64,000 bases of DNA from Haloactinospora alba (lineage in GTDB: Bacteria > Actinomycetota > Actinomycetes > Streptosporangiales > Streptosporangiaceae). Under the pieces are notes generated by a model. The model did no database searches. It saw nothing but the letters and a program-made list of their open reading frames with translations, and was not told the origin of the DNA. Below, piece after piece: positions 6,526 to 15,494 of the stretch. Made by a program: the position numbers and the translations under genes. The DNA lies in assembly GCF_006717075.1 (NCBI RefSeq), contig NZ_VFQC01000003.1, positions 248,001 through 312,000 on the forward strand, given 5' to 3'. Within the stretch, counting starts at the first letter, position 1, and every line of letters starts with the position of its first letter.

Positions 6526-7500
6526 GTGTATGAGGGCTGGAGGTTGGTGACACCTGTGTGTAGGCGCGAGGTCGGGGCAGGCCGCCGACGTTGTGGGGGC
6601 GATGGTAGTTGTCGTGGATGTTCCATGTCGTCAGAGCTGCTGCGCGTTCGTCCTCGCTGTCGTAGGGCCGGGCGTAGAGGACCTCGTCGGCCATGGTCCG
6701 CTGGTAGCGCTCGACTTTGCCGTTGTGCTGGGGTTTGAACGGTTTCGTTCGACGGTGCTTGGTGTCTCGGCCGACGGTGTGGGAGAAGACGGCTGAGCGG
6801 TAGCAGGCCCCGTTGTCGGTGACCACCCGGTGGATGTGCGTGATGCCGTGGGCGGCGAAGAAGACTACCCGGGCGAGGAAGGTGGCCGCGGTGGCGTCCT
6901 TCTCGTCGTCCAGCGCCTCGGTGTAGGCCAGGCGGGAGAACCCGTCCACGGCGGAGTGCAGGTAGGCGTAGCCGCCCGGGCCCCGGTGTTCTTGGCGCGC
7001 TGTGCGGTGCGGGCGGCCTCGGAGCCGCGGCCGTGCACGCGCCAGCCCCCGCCGGTGGGGATGCGGCCGACCTTCGTCACGTCCAGATGGATCATGTGGC
7101 CCGGCCAGCGTGCGGTGATGCGGCCCGGGGCGCGGTTGGTGTCGCCGGTGGGGTCGATGAAGCGGCGCCGGGCGAGTCCGAGAGGGGCCAGGTGGCGGGT
7201 GACGGTGCGCCGGTTGAGCACGATGCCGCAGGCGGTCGGCTCAGCGGTGATGCGGGCCGCGGGCCATGTGTGCTCGCGCCGCCAGGCCTCGCCCGAGTCG
7301 GCCCGCGGGCTGCGGTGCGGGACCGGAGAGCGCTCCTGCAAGCCGGTCTCACCGTAGCGGCGGTGGCGGTTGACCCATGTGGAGGCACACGCCCGCGAGA
7401 TGCCCATCTCCGCGGCCACGTGGGCGATCGGGCGGCTGCGGCAGCGCTGAGCGAGGCGGCGGCATCCCTCGACGGACAGCGGCGCATTACGGTGGGACAC
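6461..7500 (-). pseudogene. IS481-family DDE transposase, frameshifted
   Basis: The N-terminal part (GTG start at 7500) has a helix-turn-helix (IAHVAAEMGISRACASTWVN) and the first catalytic Asp in HLDVTKVGR. Near 6975-6985, in a G/C run, the frame shifts and the rest continues as YLHSAVDGFSRLAYTEAL, VVTDNGACYRS (second Asp) and KVERYQRTMADEVLY (Glu). All three DDE residues exist but in two frames, and the C-terminal frame reads out of the element at its left end. Programmed frameshifting is not usual for IS481, so it is most likely dead. Confidence 0.75.
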
Positions 7501-7618
7501 GAGAGCAGGCCCTTTCGGCGGCTCGATGAGTCAGGTCGCACTTCTCATCATCGCCACCAGGGCCTGCTCTCCTCATGTCACCCCCGCCTCAGCGTCAACA
7601 ACCTCCCACCCCGCAACA
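6527..7618 (-). mobile_element. IS481-type insertion sequence, about 1.09 kb
   Basis: Imperfect terminal inverted repeats of about 27 bp run inward from 6525-6551 (GGTGTATGAGGGCTGGAGG) and 7594-7620. About 20 of 27 positions match, with TGT...ACA ends as is usual for the IS481 family. The single transposase gene on the minus strand is frameshifted. No clear target-site duplication is seen, which suggests an old insertion or a rearranged flank. It sits exactly at the end of the Rhs tip array. Confidence 0.7.
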
Positions 7619-7835
7619 CCCGACTACCAGGTGTCCGCACTTCAGGGGAACCCCCCGTTTTCCGGTTACATCCGGTTGGTCACTGTACGTAGCGGAAATC
7701 CTGTAGCCGGTTCCGCGATCACAGCGGGAGAACCGGGATAGGGCAACGGGGCCGTGGCAGGGGAGGGGATTCCCGTCCGTCGCGCATGACACCTGCTCCC
7801 GCCGGGCCCAGGGCCGCCAGCGGGAGTGCGCGCCG

Positions 7836-8948
7836 CTACTCCTCCCCAACCGGGGCGGAACGTTGTTCCTCCTGGTGGCTGCGCCGGGGGCGCCAGCCGG
7901 GGGCGCGGTTGCTGGCGTTGATCCTGCGGCGGATGTGTTCGGTGATACGGCCGCCGGCCAGCTCGTGCGCCAGCGCGCAGGCGCGGGCGATGCCGGCGGC
8001 GTGCGTGGACCCGTGCGCCGTCACCACGCCCCCGTTCAGACCGAGCAGCACCCCGCCGCCGTAGCTCTCGCTGTCGAACCGGGACCGCAGCTCGCGCAGG
8101 GGCTTGCGCTGCAGTACCGCCCCGGCCTTGGCGAGGGTGCTGGAGGTGAGGCTGTCGCGCACCGCGTCGAACACGAACCGCGCGGTTCCCTCCACCGTCT
8201 TCAGGGCGACGTTGCCGGTGAACCCGTCGGTGACCACCACGTCCACCGCCCCGGTGAGGAGGTCGTGGCCCTCGATGTTGCCCTGGAAGTCCAGTTTGGG
8301 CGGCCCGGCGGGTGTGCCGGCGATCAGCTCGGTGGCCTTGCGGGTGAGCTTGTTGCCCTTGCCCGGCTCGGAGCCGATCGTGAGCATGCCGACCCGGGGC
8401 TCGGCCACACCGTGGGCGACGTGCGCGTAGGCCGCGCCCATGTGGGCGAACTGCACCAGCATCTCCGGTTTGACGTCGGCGTTGGCGCCGGCGTCGACCA
8501 GTACCGTCGGTCTCGGCTGGGTGGGCAGGGTGACCGCCAGCGCGGGCCGCATGACCCCGGCCTGGGTGCGCAGCCGCACGGTGGAGGTGGCCACCACACC
8601 GCCGGTGGAACCGGCCGAAACGAGCGCCGAGGCATCCCCCCGCCGGATCAGTTTGCAGGCCACGGCGACGCTGGAGCGGGGGCGGCGCCAGCTCGCGAGC
8701 GCCCCCTCGTGCATGGCCAGCGTCTCCTCGGCGTGCACGACCGGGACCTCTCCGGCGCCACCCTGTTCGGTCAGCAGCGTCGTGATCTCGGGCCGCCGGC
8801 CGACCAGCACCGGCCGCAGCCCGTGCTCCCGCACGGCCAGCAGTGCCCCGCTGACGATCTCCTCCGGCGCGTGGTCCCCGCCCATGGCGTCGAGCGCGAT
8901 CGGCGGGGCGTCAACGGCCGGCCGGTTACTCGGCAGCGGAACGCTCAA
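7836..8948 (-). CDS. plsX: Phosphate acyltransferase PlsX
   Basis: 370 residues. PlsX makes acyl-phosphate from acyl-ACP for phosphatidic acid synthesis and acts peripherally at the membrane. The family pattern is clear: ALDAMGGDHAPEEIVSGAL near the start, SAGSTGGVVA, DAGANADVKPE, GSEPGKGN, FQGNIEGHDLL, VVTDGFTGNVALKT and YGGGVLLGLNG. The length fits the family (about 330-370). TTG 8948 is chosen because AAGGA lies 9 bases upstream and the conserved block begins 20 residues later; the frame is open far beyond but without homology. The usual rpmF and fabH/acpP neighbours are absent here. A basic C-terminal tail of about 20 residues is extra. Confidence 0.9.
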   Translation of the reverse strand: MSVPLPSNRPAVDAPPIALDAMGGDHAPEEIVSGALLAVREHGLRPVLVGRRPEITTLLTEQGGAGEVPVVHAEETLAMHEGALASWRRPRSSVAVACKLIRRGDASALVSAGSTGGVVATSTVRLRTQAGVMRPALAVTLPTQPRPTVLVDAGANADVKPEMLVQFAHMGAAYAHVAHGVAEPRVGMLTIGSEPGKGNKLTRKATELIAGTPAGPPKLDFQGNIEGHDLLTGAVDVVVTDGFTGNVALKTVEGTARFVFDAVRDSLTSSTLAKAGAVLQRKPLRELRSRFDSESYGGGVLLGLNGGVVTAHGSTHAAGIARACALAHELAGGRITEHIRRRINASNRAPGWRPRRSHQEEQRSAPVGEE

Positions 8949-9278
8949 CTGTGGGTCCTTACTCGCGTCACGGGGCCGGAGGCGGGGACGGTTCCACGCC
9001 CGGCCGCCGGGGCGAGCCCTCCGCCTGCTTCCGTACGGCGTGGGAAACCTCCCCGCGCGGGGCATGCACGGGTCCCGGATGTGGGTACATACCGCACGCG
9101 GTCGGAAAAATCCGCCCGTTGACCTGGTGTGTGGCCACCGGACCGGGCCCGGTACCTCAGCATAGTCGCCGTTGTTGCCGGTATGCCCTCGCGTGTCCGC
9201 ACACCGGAACTGGTGTTTCGGGAGCGCCGGGGTTCTCCCCGGGCAGACGATCCCGCCTGTTCCCAGGAAAGGAGACGC
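8949..9278. promoter_or_regulatory. Divergent intergenic region between plsX and kamA-like gene
   Basis: 330 bp with no convincing gene. It must hold the promoters of both flanking genes. I see ribosome sites at both ends (AAGGA for plsX, AGGAAAGGAG for the aminomutase) but no promoter that I would call with confidence. Confidence 0.4.
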
Positions 9279-10643
9279 GTGAGCTTGACGCACGACGCGC
9301 CACTGTCCCCTTCGGCCGGACGCCGGTTCCGTGCCTACACCACCAAGCACCTGGACGAGTTGACGGCCCGGGCGGGGCTCGACGCCGATGAGCGGCTCGC
9401 CGTCCGGGCGGTGGCCCAGGTGCTGCCGTTCCGGGTGAACAGTTACGTCCTCGACGAGTTGATCGACTGGGACGCCGCCCCCGATGACCCGATCTACCGG
9501 TTGACGTTCCCACAGCCGGACATGCTCCCCCACGACGATGTGTCCCGTATCGCCGACCTGCTGCGCGCCGACGCGCCGCGCAGCGAGCTGACCCGCGCCG
9601 CCAACGAGATCCGCGCGAAGCTCAACCCCCACCCGGCGGGCCAGATGGAACTCAACGTTCCCCGCCTCAACGACGAGGACCCGCTGCAGGGGGTGCAGCA
9701 CAAGTACCCGGAGACGGTGCTGTTCTTCCCCAAACAGGGCCAGACGTGCCACGCCTACTGCACCTACTGCTTCCGGTGGGCCCAGTTCGTCGGGGAACCC
9801 GACCTGAAGTTCGCCGCCAGCGAGACCAGCCACCTCGTGTCCTACCTGCGCCAGCACCCGGAAGTCACCAGCGTCCTGTTCACCGGCGGAGACCCGATGA
9901 TCATGGGTGAGGGGGTGCTGTCGCGCTACATCGAACCGCTGCTGGAGGTGGAGACGCTGGAGTCCATCCGCATCGGCACCAAGGCGTTGTCCTACTGGCC
10001 CCAACGGTTCACCACCGACCCGGACGCCGACGAGACACTGCGCCTGTTCGAGCGGGTCGTGGAGTCCGGGAAGAACCTGGCGTTCATGGCCCACTTCTCC
10101 CACCCCAACGAGATGGCGCCCGACCTGGTGCGGCAGGCGGTGCGGCGCATCCGCGAGACGGGGGCGGTGATCCGCACCCAGGCGCCGCTGATCCGCACCA
10201 TCAACGACGACGCCGCGACGTGGGCGGACATGTGGCGCGACCACGTGCGGCACGGCATGGTTCCCTACTACATGTTCGTCGAACGCGACACCGGCCCGCA
10301 GGACTACTTCGCGGTACCGCTGGCCCGGGCCTACGGGATATTCCGGGACGCCTACGCGCGGGTGTCCGGGCTGGCGCGCACGGTACGCGGTCCCTCCATG
10401 TCGGCCACACCAGGCAAGGTGTGCGTCGACGGCGTGACCGAGGTGGCCGGCGAGAAGGTGTTCGTGCTGCACTTCATCCAGGCGCGCGACCCGGAGCTGG
10501 TGGGCAGGCCATTCTTCGCCCGCTACGACGAGCGGGCGGCGTGGCTGTTCGACCTGGAACCGGCGCTGGGCGCGACCCACTTCCCCTACGAGGAGGCGCC
10601 ACCGAGTGACGCGTCCGCGTTGGCGGAGCCGGCGGAGGTGTAA
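9279..10643 (+). CDS. kamA: KamA-family radical SAM protein (lysine 2,3-aminomutase type)
   Basis: 454 residues from GTG 9279, behind a strong AGGAAAGGAG site. The radical SAM cluster motif TCHAYCTYCF (CxxxCxxC, about residue 157) would bind the 4Fe-4S cluster. LFTGGDPMIM and RIGTKALSYWPQR are typical of the family, and ATPGKVCVDG (about residue 380) supplies the likely PLP lysine. The family shifts the alpha-amino group of lysine to the beta carbon. In a salt-adapted organism beta-lysine can feed N-epsilon-acetyl-beta-lysine, but no acetyltransferase (ablB) lies next to it, and EpmB-like proteins for EF-P are related. The substrate is therefore uncertain. It stands alone, divergent from plsX. 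Confidence 0.8.
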   Translation: MSLTHDAPLSPSAGRRFRAYTTKHLDELTARAGLDADERLAVRAVAQVLPFRVNSYVLDELIDWDAAPDDPIYRLTFPQPDMLPHDDVSRIADLLRADAPRSELTRAANEIRAKLNPHPAGQMELNVPRLNDEDPLQGVQHKYPETVLFFPKQGQTCHAYCTYCFRWAQFVGEPDLKFAASETSHLVSYLRQHPEVTSVLFTGGDPMIMGEGVLSRYIEPLLEVETLESIRIGTKALSYWPQRFTTDPDADETLRLFERVVESGKNLAFMAHFSHPNEMAPDLVRQAVRRIRETGAVIRTQAPLIRTINDDAATWADMWRDHVRHGMVPYYMFVERDTGPQDYFAVPLARAYGIFRDAYARVSGLARTVRGPSMSATPGKVCVDGVTEVAGEKVFVLHFIQARDPELVGRPFFARYDERAAWLFDLEPALGATHFPYEEAPPSDASALAEPAEV

Positions 10644-10735
10644 CGGCGGGTGCCGGCCGGCCCCGGAGGAAGGCGGCGACCGCGACAGGGGCGGGAGCCG
10701 TTCCGGGGCCGGCCGTTTCCGGTTGAGGGGGCGTT

Positions 10736-11818
10736 ATGGCGGTAGCCAGGGGTCCGGGCTCGTACCGGCGCGGGCTGACGGTCGGGGTCGACGTCGGCGG
10801 GAGCAAGATCGCCGCCGGGGTGGTGACACCGGCGGGGCGTGTGGTGGAGCGGCGCCGGACCCGCACGCCGGAACGCAGCACCCGCCCCGCCGTCGTCGAG
10901 GACGCGATCGTCGGTCTCGTCACCGAGCTGGCGGCCGCGCACCCGGTCAACGCCGTCGGCGTCGGTGCGGCGGGGTTCGTGGACGAGTGGCGCTCCACCG
11001 TCCTGTTCGCCCCGCACCTGGCGTGGCGGGGGGAGGGGCTGCGTGCCGCGCTGCGGGAGCGGCTGGGGCTGCCCGTGGTGGTGGAGAACGACGCCAACGC
11101 CTCGGCGTGGGCGGAGATGTGCGTGGGGGCCGGGCGCGGTGTGGGCGACGCCGTGGTGGTGAACCTCGGCACCGGGATCGGTGGCGCGGTCGTCGCGGGC
11201 GGGGCGCTGTACCGGGGGCGCTACGGGATCGCGGGCGAGTTCGGGCACATGACGGTCGTCGCGGGCGGCTACCGGTGCGAGTGCGGCAACCGGGGGTGCT
11301 GGGAGCAGTACGCCAGCGGTAACGCGGTGACGCGGGAGGCCCGCGGGCTGGTGCGGTCCGGGTCGCCGTTGGCCCACCGGTTGAGCGCGGCGGTGGGCGG
11401 GGACGCCTCGCTGGTCACCGGCCCGCTGGTGAGTGAGCTCGCGGCCGACGGCGACCAGGCGTGTGCGGAGCTGCTGGAGGAGGCGGGCGGTTGGCTCGGC
11501 GCGGGGCTGGCGAACCTCGCGGCGGCGTTCGACCCGGAACTGTTCGTCGTCGGCGGCGGGGTCTCGGAGGCGGGCGAGGTGCTGCTGGGCTCGGCGCGTT
11601 CGGCGTTCCGGCGCAACCTGACCGGGCGCGGCCACCGCCCCCTGGCGGGGGTGGTCGCCGCCGAGCTGGGCAACGAGGCGGGTGTGGTGGGCGCGGCCGA
11701 TCTCGCCCGGGACGCGCTTCCCCGCCGGCGCCAGGGGCGGCGCCGGAGCCGTCTGGTTCCTCCGGTGGTGCGGATGCGCCGTGGTGCGGGAGAGTCCCCC
11801 GGGGTTACTGACAATTAA
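10736..11818 (+). CDS. ROK-family sugar kinase (glucokinase type)
   Basis: 360 residues. The phosphate-binding motif GVDVGGSKIAAG lies near the N-terminus, with END-ANASAW and NLGTGIGGAVV in the middle. The ROK signature and zinc site EFGHMTVV ... CECGNRGCWEQYASG follows. Family members phosphorylate glucose or N-acylated amino sugars in the cytosol; actinobacterial GlkA is the closest idea, but substrate cannot be read from the sequence. No DNA-binding N-terminal domain is present, so it is a kinase rather than a ROK repressor. The last ~30 residues are Arg-rich and atypical. It starts about 92 bp after the aminomutase. Confidence 0.85.
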   Translation: MAVARGPGSYRRGLTVGVDVGGSKIAAGVVTPAGRVVERRRTRTPERSTRPAVVEDAIVGLVTELAAAHPVNAVGVGAAGFVDEWRSTVLFAPHLAWRGEGLRAALRERLGLPVVVENDANASAWAEMCVGAGRGVGDAVVVNLGTGIGGAVVAGGALYRGRYGIAGEFGHMTVVAGGYRCECGNRGCWEQYASGNAVTREARGLVRSGSPLAHRLSAAVGGDASLVTGPLVSELAADGDQACAELLEEAGGWLGAGLANLAAAFDPELFVVGGGVSEAGEVLLGSARSAFRRNLTGRGHRPLAGVVAAELGNEAGVVGAADLARDALPRRRQGRRRSRLVPPVVRMRRGAGESPGVTDN

Positions 11819-11867
11819 CCGAACCCCGTTCTAGTCGGGAGGCCCGGAAAACTGTAGAGTTCGTCCC

Positions 11868-12641
11868 ATGGAGCTGAATGGAGTTGCCGCCCTCGTCACC
11901 GGGGGCGCGAGCGGACTGGGCGAGGCCACCGTCAAGGAACTGGCCTCCGCCGGAGCGACCACGGTCATCGCCGACCTGAACGCCGAGCTCGGCGAGGCCC
12001 TGGCGAAGGAGGTCGGTGGTGTCTTCGTCACCACCGACGTGTCCGACGAGAACCAGGTGCAGGCCGCCGTGCAGGCCGCCGTGGACACCGGGAAACCGCT
12101 GCGTGTGGCGGTCTCCTGCGCCGGGATCGGCTGGGCCACCCGCACCGTGAACAAGGAGGGTACGCCGCACGACCTGGAGAGCTACAAGAAGGTCATCGAG
12201 GTCAACCTGATCGGCACGTTCAACACCGTGCGCCTGGCCGGGGCCGCCATGTCCAAGACGGAGCCGGTCGGTGAGGACGGCGAACGGGGCGCGATCGTCA
12301 ACACCGCCTCCCTGGCCGGGATCGAGGGCCAGATCGGCCAGATCGCCTACTCGTCCTCCAAGGGCGGCATCATCGGCATGACCGTGCCCGCCGCGCGTGA
12401 CCTCGCCGCCGCCGGCATCCGGGTGAACACCATCGCCCCCGGCATCCTGGACACCCCCATCTACGGGGACGGCCCGGGATCCGAGGAGTTCAAGCAGAAG
12501 CTCGCCGCCCCCGTCCCGTTCCCGAAACGGCTGGGGACGCCCGGCGAGTTCGGCCACCTGGCGCGTACGCTGCTGGAGAACAGTTACCTCAACGCCGAGG
12601 TCGTCCGGATCGACGGCGGCCTGCGGATGCAGCCCAAATAG
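11868..12641 (+). CDS. SDR-family dehydrogenase, 3-hydroxyacyl-CoA dehydrogenase type 2-like
   Basis: 257 residues. The Rossmann motif [10 protein letters not shown] sits near residue 12, followed by DVSD, a variant CAGIGWA of the NNAG motif, catalytic Ser in VNTASLAG, and Tyr/Lys in YSSSKGG. Then comes [11 protein letters not shown]. The overall layout is that of the HSD17B10-like group, which oxidises 3-hydroxyacyl-CoA with NAD in fatty-acid or branched-chain degradation. It ends 9 bases before the enoyl-CoA hydratase, so the two form an operon for consecutive beta-oxidation steps. Confidence 0.85.
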   Translation: MELNGVAALVTGGASGLGEATVKELASAGATTVIADLNAELGEALAKEVGGVFVTTDVSDENQVQAAVQAAVDTGKPLRVAVSCAGIGWATRTVNKEGTPHDLESYKKVIEVNLIGTFNTVRLAGAAMSKTEPVGEDGERGAIVNTASLAGIEGQIGQIAYSSSKGGIIGMTVPAARDLAAAGIRVNTIAPGILDTPIYGDGPGSEEFKQKLAAPVPFPKRLGTPGEFGHLARTLLENSYLNAEVVRIDGGLRMQPK

Positions 12642-12650
12642 GAGGTCGCC

Positions 12651-13415
12651 ATGGCCGACGAGGTGCTCTACACCACCGAGGACGGGGTCGCGATCATCAC
12701 GATCAACCGTCCCCAGGCCAAGAACGCGGTGAACGCCGCGGTCGCCCAGCAGATCGCCGAGGCGCTGGACGACCTGGACTCCCGCCGCGACCTGACGGCC
12801 GGTGTCCTCACCGGCTCCGGCGGCACCTTCTGCGCCGGCATGGACCTCAAGGCGTTCATGCAGGGCGAGGTGCCCCTGGTGGAGGGGCGCGGTTTCGCCG
12901 GGTTCGCGCAGCGCCCGCCGAGGAAGCCGCTGGTCGCCGCCGTCGAGGGCTACGCCCTGGCCGGCGGGTTCGAGGCGGTGCTGGGCTGTGACCTGGTGGT
13001 GGCGGCCGAGGACGCGAAGTTCGGCATCCCCGAGGTGACGCGCGGGCTCATCGCCGCCGGGGGCGGGCTGCTGCGCCTGCAGCACCGCATTCCGCGCAAC
13101 ATCGCCATGGAGTTCGCGCTCACCGGGGAGAAGGTGGGCGCCCGGCGGATGTCCGAGCTCGGCCTGGTCAACCAGGTCACCTCCAGCGGCAGCGCGCTGG
13201 AGGGCGCCCAGGAGCTGGCCGGCCGGATCGCTGCCAACGCGCCGCTGGCGGTGGCTGCCTCCAAGCAGATCATCACCGAGTCCGACGACTGGTCCAGCGA
13301 GGAGATGTGGTCCCGCCAGGACGAGATCTCCTCGTCGGTCTTCGCCAGTCACGACGCGATGGAGGGGCCGGCGGCGTTCGCCGAGAAGCGCAAGCCCCAG
13401 TGGAAGGGCGAGTAG
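12651..13415 (+). CDS. Enoyl-CoA hydratase/isomerase (crotonase family)
   Basis: 254 residues from ATG 12651, just downstream of the dehydrogenase and with GGAGGT upstream. Family marks: ITINRPQAKNAVN, GTFCAGMDLKAF (oxyanion hole), EGYALAGGFEAVLGCDLVV, FGIPEVTRGLIAAGGGLLRL and a C-terminal FAEKRKPQWKG. In hydratases two Glu act in catalysis; here one Glu falls in the GIPEV region while the other expected position (GFEAVL) also has Glu, consistent with hydratase activity. It likely works with the preceding SDR enzyme in acyl-CoA breakdown. Confidence 0.85.
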   Translation: MADEVLYTTEDGVAIITINRPQAKNAVNAAVAQQIAEALDDLDSRRDLTAGVLTGSGGTFCAGMDLKAFMQGEVPLVEGRGFAGFAQRPPRKPLVAAVEGYALAGGFEAVLGCDLVVAAEDAKFGIPEVTRGLIAAGGGLLRLQHRIPRNIAMEFALTGEKVGARRMSELGLVNQVTSSGSALEGAQELAGRIAANAPLAVAASKQIITESDDWSSEEMWSRQDEISSSVFASHDAMEGPAAFAEKRKPQWKGE

Positions 13416-13577
13416 CCCACCCCGGGCGAGGAGAGTCGAGACGGCGCCGTTTCCCGACAAGCGCGGGCAGCGGCGCCGCTGTCTGTCGCGCGGGCGCGGC
13501 GGCCGGTGGCGGGGACCCCGCGCGCGTGTCCGGGTGGAGCATTGTGCAGCACAAGGCCTTCTTGGTAGCTCTCGTGC

Positions 13578-13829
13578 ATGCCGAGGGAGATCAGCCAGCG
13601 CGAGCTGCGCAACGGCAGCGGAGCGATCCTCGAAGCGGCCGCTGGCGGGGAGATATCCGTCGTGACCAGGAACGGCACCCCGATGGCGGAGCTGCGTCCG
13701 CTGGGCGAACGTACGTTCGCCGACACGGACGAGGCGCTGAGGGCCGCCGCCCGTATGCCGCCTGTCGACAGCGCGCGGTTGCGCGACGAGCTCGACGGGG
13801 CTCTCGACCAGGAGCCGTTCGGTGAGTGA
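13578..13829 (+). CDS. Phd/YefM-type antitoxin
   Basis: 83 residues. The N-terminal Phd/YefM fold is seen in ISQRELRNGSGAILEAAAGG followed by ISVVTRNGTPMAELRPL; these proteins bind their own promoter and neutralise a partner toxin with a flexible C-terminus (here ALRAAARMPPVDSARLRDELDGAL). It overlaps the next frame by 8 bases, the classic antitoxin-toxin arrangement. Confidence 0.85.
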   Translation: MPREISQRELRNGSGAILEAAAGGEISVVTRNGTPMAELRPLGERTFADTDEALRAAARMPPVDSARLRDELDGALDQEPFGE

Positions 13830-14064
13830 GGGGACACGACCGGCGCGGGGAGCGCTCGACACGCCGGTCCTGGTCGCCCCTCAGGGGCTGCGGGACCAGC
13901 TCCCGGACCAGTTAGCGGTCACGACGGTCACGCTGGCCGAACTGTCCGCGGGTCTGCACACGACCGACGATCCCGTGGTGCGCGCACAGCGGCAGATACG
14001 GCTCCAGTGGGTCGATGAGGCGCGCGCCCGCCCCCTCTGGCTCGGACGGGCTCAATCCAGGTAA
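13822..14064 (+). pseudogene. Truncated VapC-like PIN-domain toxin
   Basis: 80 residues, against about 130 for the family. It keeps LDTPVLVAPQG (first acidic residue) and LAVTTVTLAELSAGLHTTDDPVVRAQRQIRLQWV, typical of VapC partners of Phd antitoxins. It then loses the C-terminal half with the remaining acidic residues needed for RNase activity. The 3' end runs into the convergent deacetylase gene. Probably an inactive remnant, leaving a solitary antitoxin. Confidence 0.7.
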
Positions 14065-14777
14065 TCGGTGAGCAGGGCGGGGCGCAGTCCGGCCTCGTCG
14101 GCCTGGTCCAGGAAAGCGTCGAGGTCGCGGGAGAACTCCGAGCGGAAATGCATGAGCACGATGTCACCGGGGACCAGCTCATCGCCGGCGGCGTAGGAGA
14201 GTTCCCCGTCAGCGACCTCGGCTGACCAGTGCACGAGGTGCTGGGCTCCGCAGTCCGCGGCCGCGCGCAGGGTGGTGTCGTCGTAGCTCCCGTACGGCGG
14301 CCGGAAGAGCACCGGGCGCCGGCCGAATTCGTCCTCGTAGCGGTCCGAGGGTTTGCAGATCTCCTCGCGCTGCTTCTCGTACGGTTTGCCGCTGAGGTCG
14401 GGGTGGTCGAGGGTGTGGTTCTCGATGGTCGACTCGGTCCTGTCCCGAAGTTCCCGGAAGAATTCCGGGTCCTGTTGCACGTAGTCGTCGGTCAGGAAAA
14501 GGGTCGTGGGAACGTCGGAGTCCTGTAGCTCGTCGATCATCTCGGGGGTGCGGGATGCTCCGTCATCGATCGTGAGGAACACGACCGGCTCCTCGGTGTC
14601 CACCCGGTGCACTGCCTCTGTCGTGCTGTCACCGTTCGTGTTCGACGTGGGGGAGACACTGTGTGTCCCGGCGAGTCGCACGGAGGCGGTAACCAGGACA
14701 GAGGCGGCAACCAGGACTGCCAGTCCACCCAGACCGCACCAGAGGAATATCCGGACTTTCGGGCTCGCGAATGCCAT
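14052..14777 (-). CDS. Membrane-anchored polysaccharide deacetylase (NodB domain)
   Basis: 241 residues if started at ATG 14777. An N-terminal membrane anchor (IFLWCGLGGLAVLVAASVLV) is followed by a Ser/Thr-rich linker and the NodB domain: TIDDGASRTPEMIDEL (metal and catalytic Asp), ENHTLDHPDL (HxxxH metal site), RPPYGSYDDTT and IVLMHF. The enzyme would act outside the membrane on chitin-, peptidoglycan- or polysaccharide-type N-acetyl groups; substrate unknown. The frame is open for another 32 codons upstream but that part has no homology. It is divergent from the lipoprotein-two-component operon, which senses envelope stress in related bacteria. Confidence 0.82.
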   Translation of the reverse strand: MAFASPKVRIFLWCGLGGLAVLVAASVLVTASVRLAGTHSVSPTSNTNGDSTTEAVHRVDTEEPVVFLTIDDGASRTPEMIDELQDSDVPTTLFLTDDYVQQDPEFFRELRDRTESTIENHTLDHPDLSGKPYEKQREEICKPSDRYEDEFGRRPVLFRPPYGSYDDTTLRAAADCGAQHLVHWSAEVADGELSYAAGDELVPGDIVLMHFRSEFSRDLDAFLDQADEAGLRPALLTDYLD

Positions 14778-14890
14778 GGGAACGAAGGTAGACGGGGCGT
14801 TTCTCGGGGGTGCCGAGTTTTTACGGAGGTCGCCCGTCGGGTGTCCGTCGGTCGTGTAACAACGGACGGACACGGCTATAGCATGCGAGG

Positions 14891-15490
14891 GTGCGGATCA
14901 CACGGAAGTCGACGTGGACGACTCCGGTGCGCTGCGCTGTCCTCGTGTGCGCGACACTGGTGCTGGTGGGATGCGGTGTTGTGGACGACAGCGTGCACGT
15001 CACGGAGCGGGAAAGCCCCCGGCCTGTTTCCCCGTCCCTACCCAGCGACAGCGATATGGCGTCGGGAATCAGCATCGACCCGGTCCACGTACTGCGCAAC
15101 GACCCCGGTGTCCCGGACCGGGTGCGGAAGGCCCTATCCCAACCGTGCACGTCTGGCTACGCCCAGGGGTGGTATCCGCTGTACACCACCTACATTGACA
15201 TCCCCGAGACCGACATTCCGGCCGTTGTGATCAACGTGCAGGGGTGTTCCGCCTCGGTGGCCTGTGAAGGCGAGTCCCTCGCCGCCTATGTGTACCGTCT
15301 CTGGGACGACCGCAGCACGAAGCGGGTCTACGCGGCGAATGAGGTCGGAAGCCGACTCAGTGTGGAGGATGGTGCGCTCGAGCTGCAGCAGCCGGTTTTG
15401 GGAGGAACGAACTCCGCGGAGTGCCCCGAGCGATACGAGGAAACGCGCCTCACGTGGGACGGAGAGAAGCTCGTGGCCGAAAGTGGGTAG
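14891..15490 (+). CDS. CseA-like lipoprotein
   Basis: 199 residues from GTG 14891. It has a basic N-terminus, hydrophobic CAVLVCATLVLVGC with a lipobox at VLVGC, then a mature domain with four further Cys (QPCTSG, VQGCSASVACEGE, SAECPER). It ends 4 bases before the response regulator. In Streptomyces the cse operon encodes a lipoprotein (CseA) that damps signalling by CseB/CseC to sigma-E. The order here is the same, but no sigE is adjacent and the sequence match is weak, so the role is inferred from layout. Confidence 0.65.
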   Translation: MRITRKSTWTTPVRCAVLVCATLVLVGCGVVDDSVHVTERESPRPVSPSLPSDSDMASGISIDPVHVLRNDPGVPDRVRKALSQPCTSGYAQGWYPLYTTYIDIPETDIPAVVINVQGCSASVACEGESLAAYVYRLWDDRSTKRVYAANEVGSRLSVEDGALELQQPVLGGTNSAECPERYEETRLTWDGEKLVAESG

Positions 15491-15494
15491 CGGG

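Noticed and set aside
6521-7625. Possible target-site duplication flanking the IS481 element
   Set aside because: The bases next to the two ends (AGG and CCCG) do not match; similarity of ACTAGG and ACTACCAGG further out is too weak.
8949-10580. Minus-strand frame running on from plsX across the aminomutase gene (914 codons in total)
   Set aside because: Only the 7836-8948 part has PlsX motifs; the upstream part is antisense to the radical SAM gene and has no homology or ribosome site.
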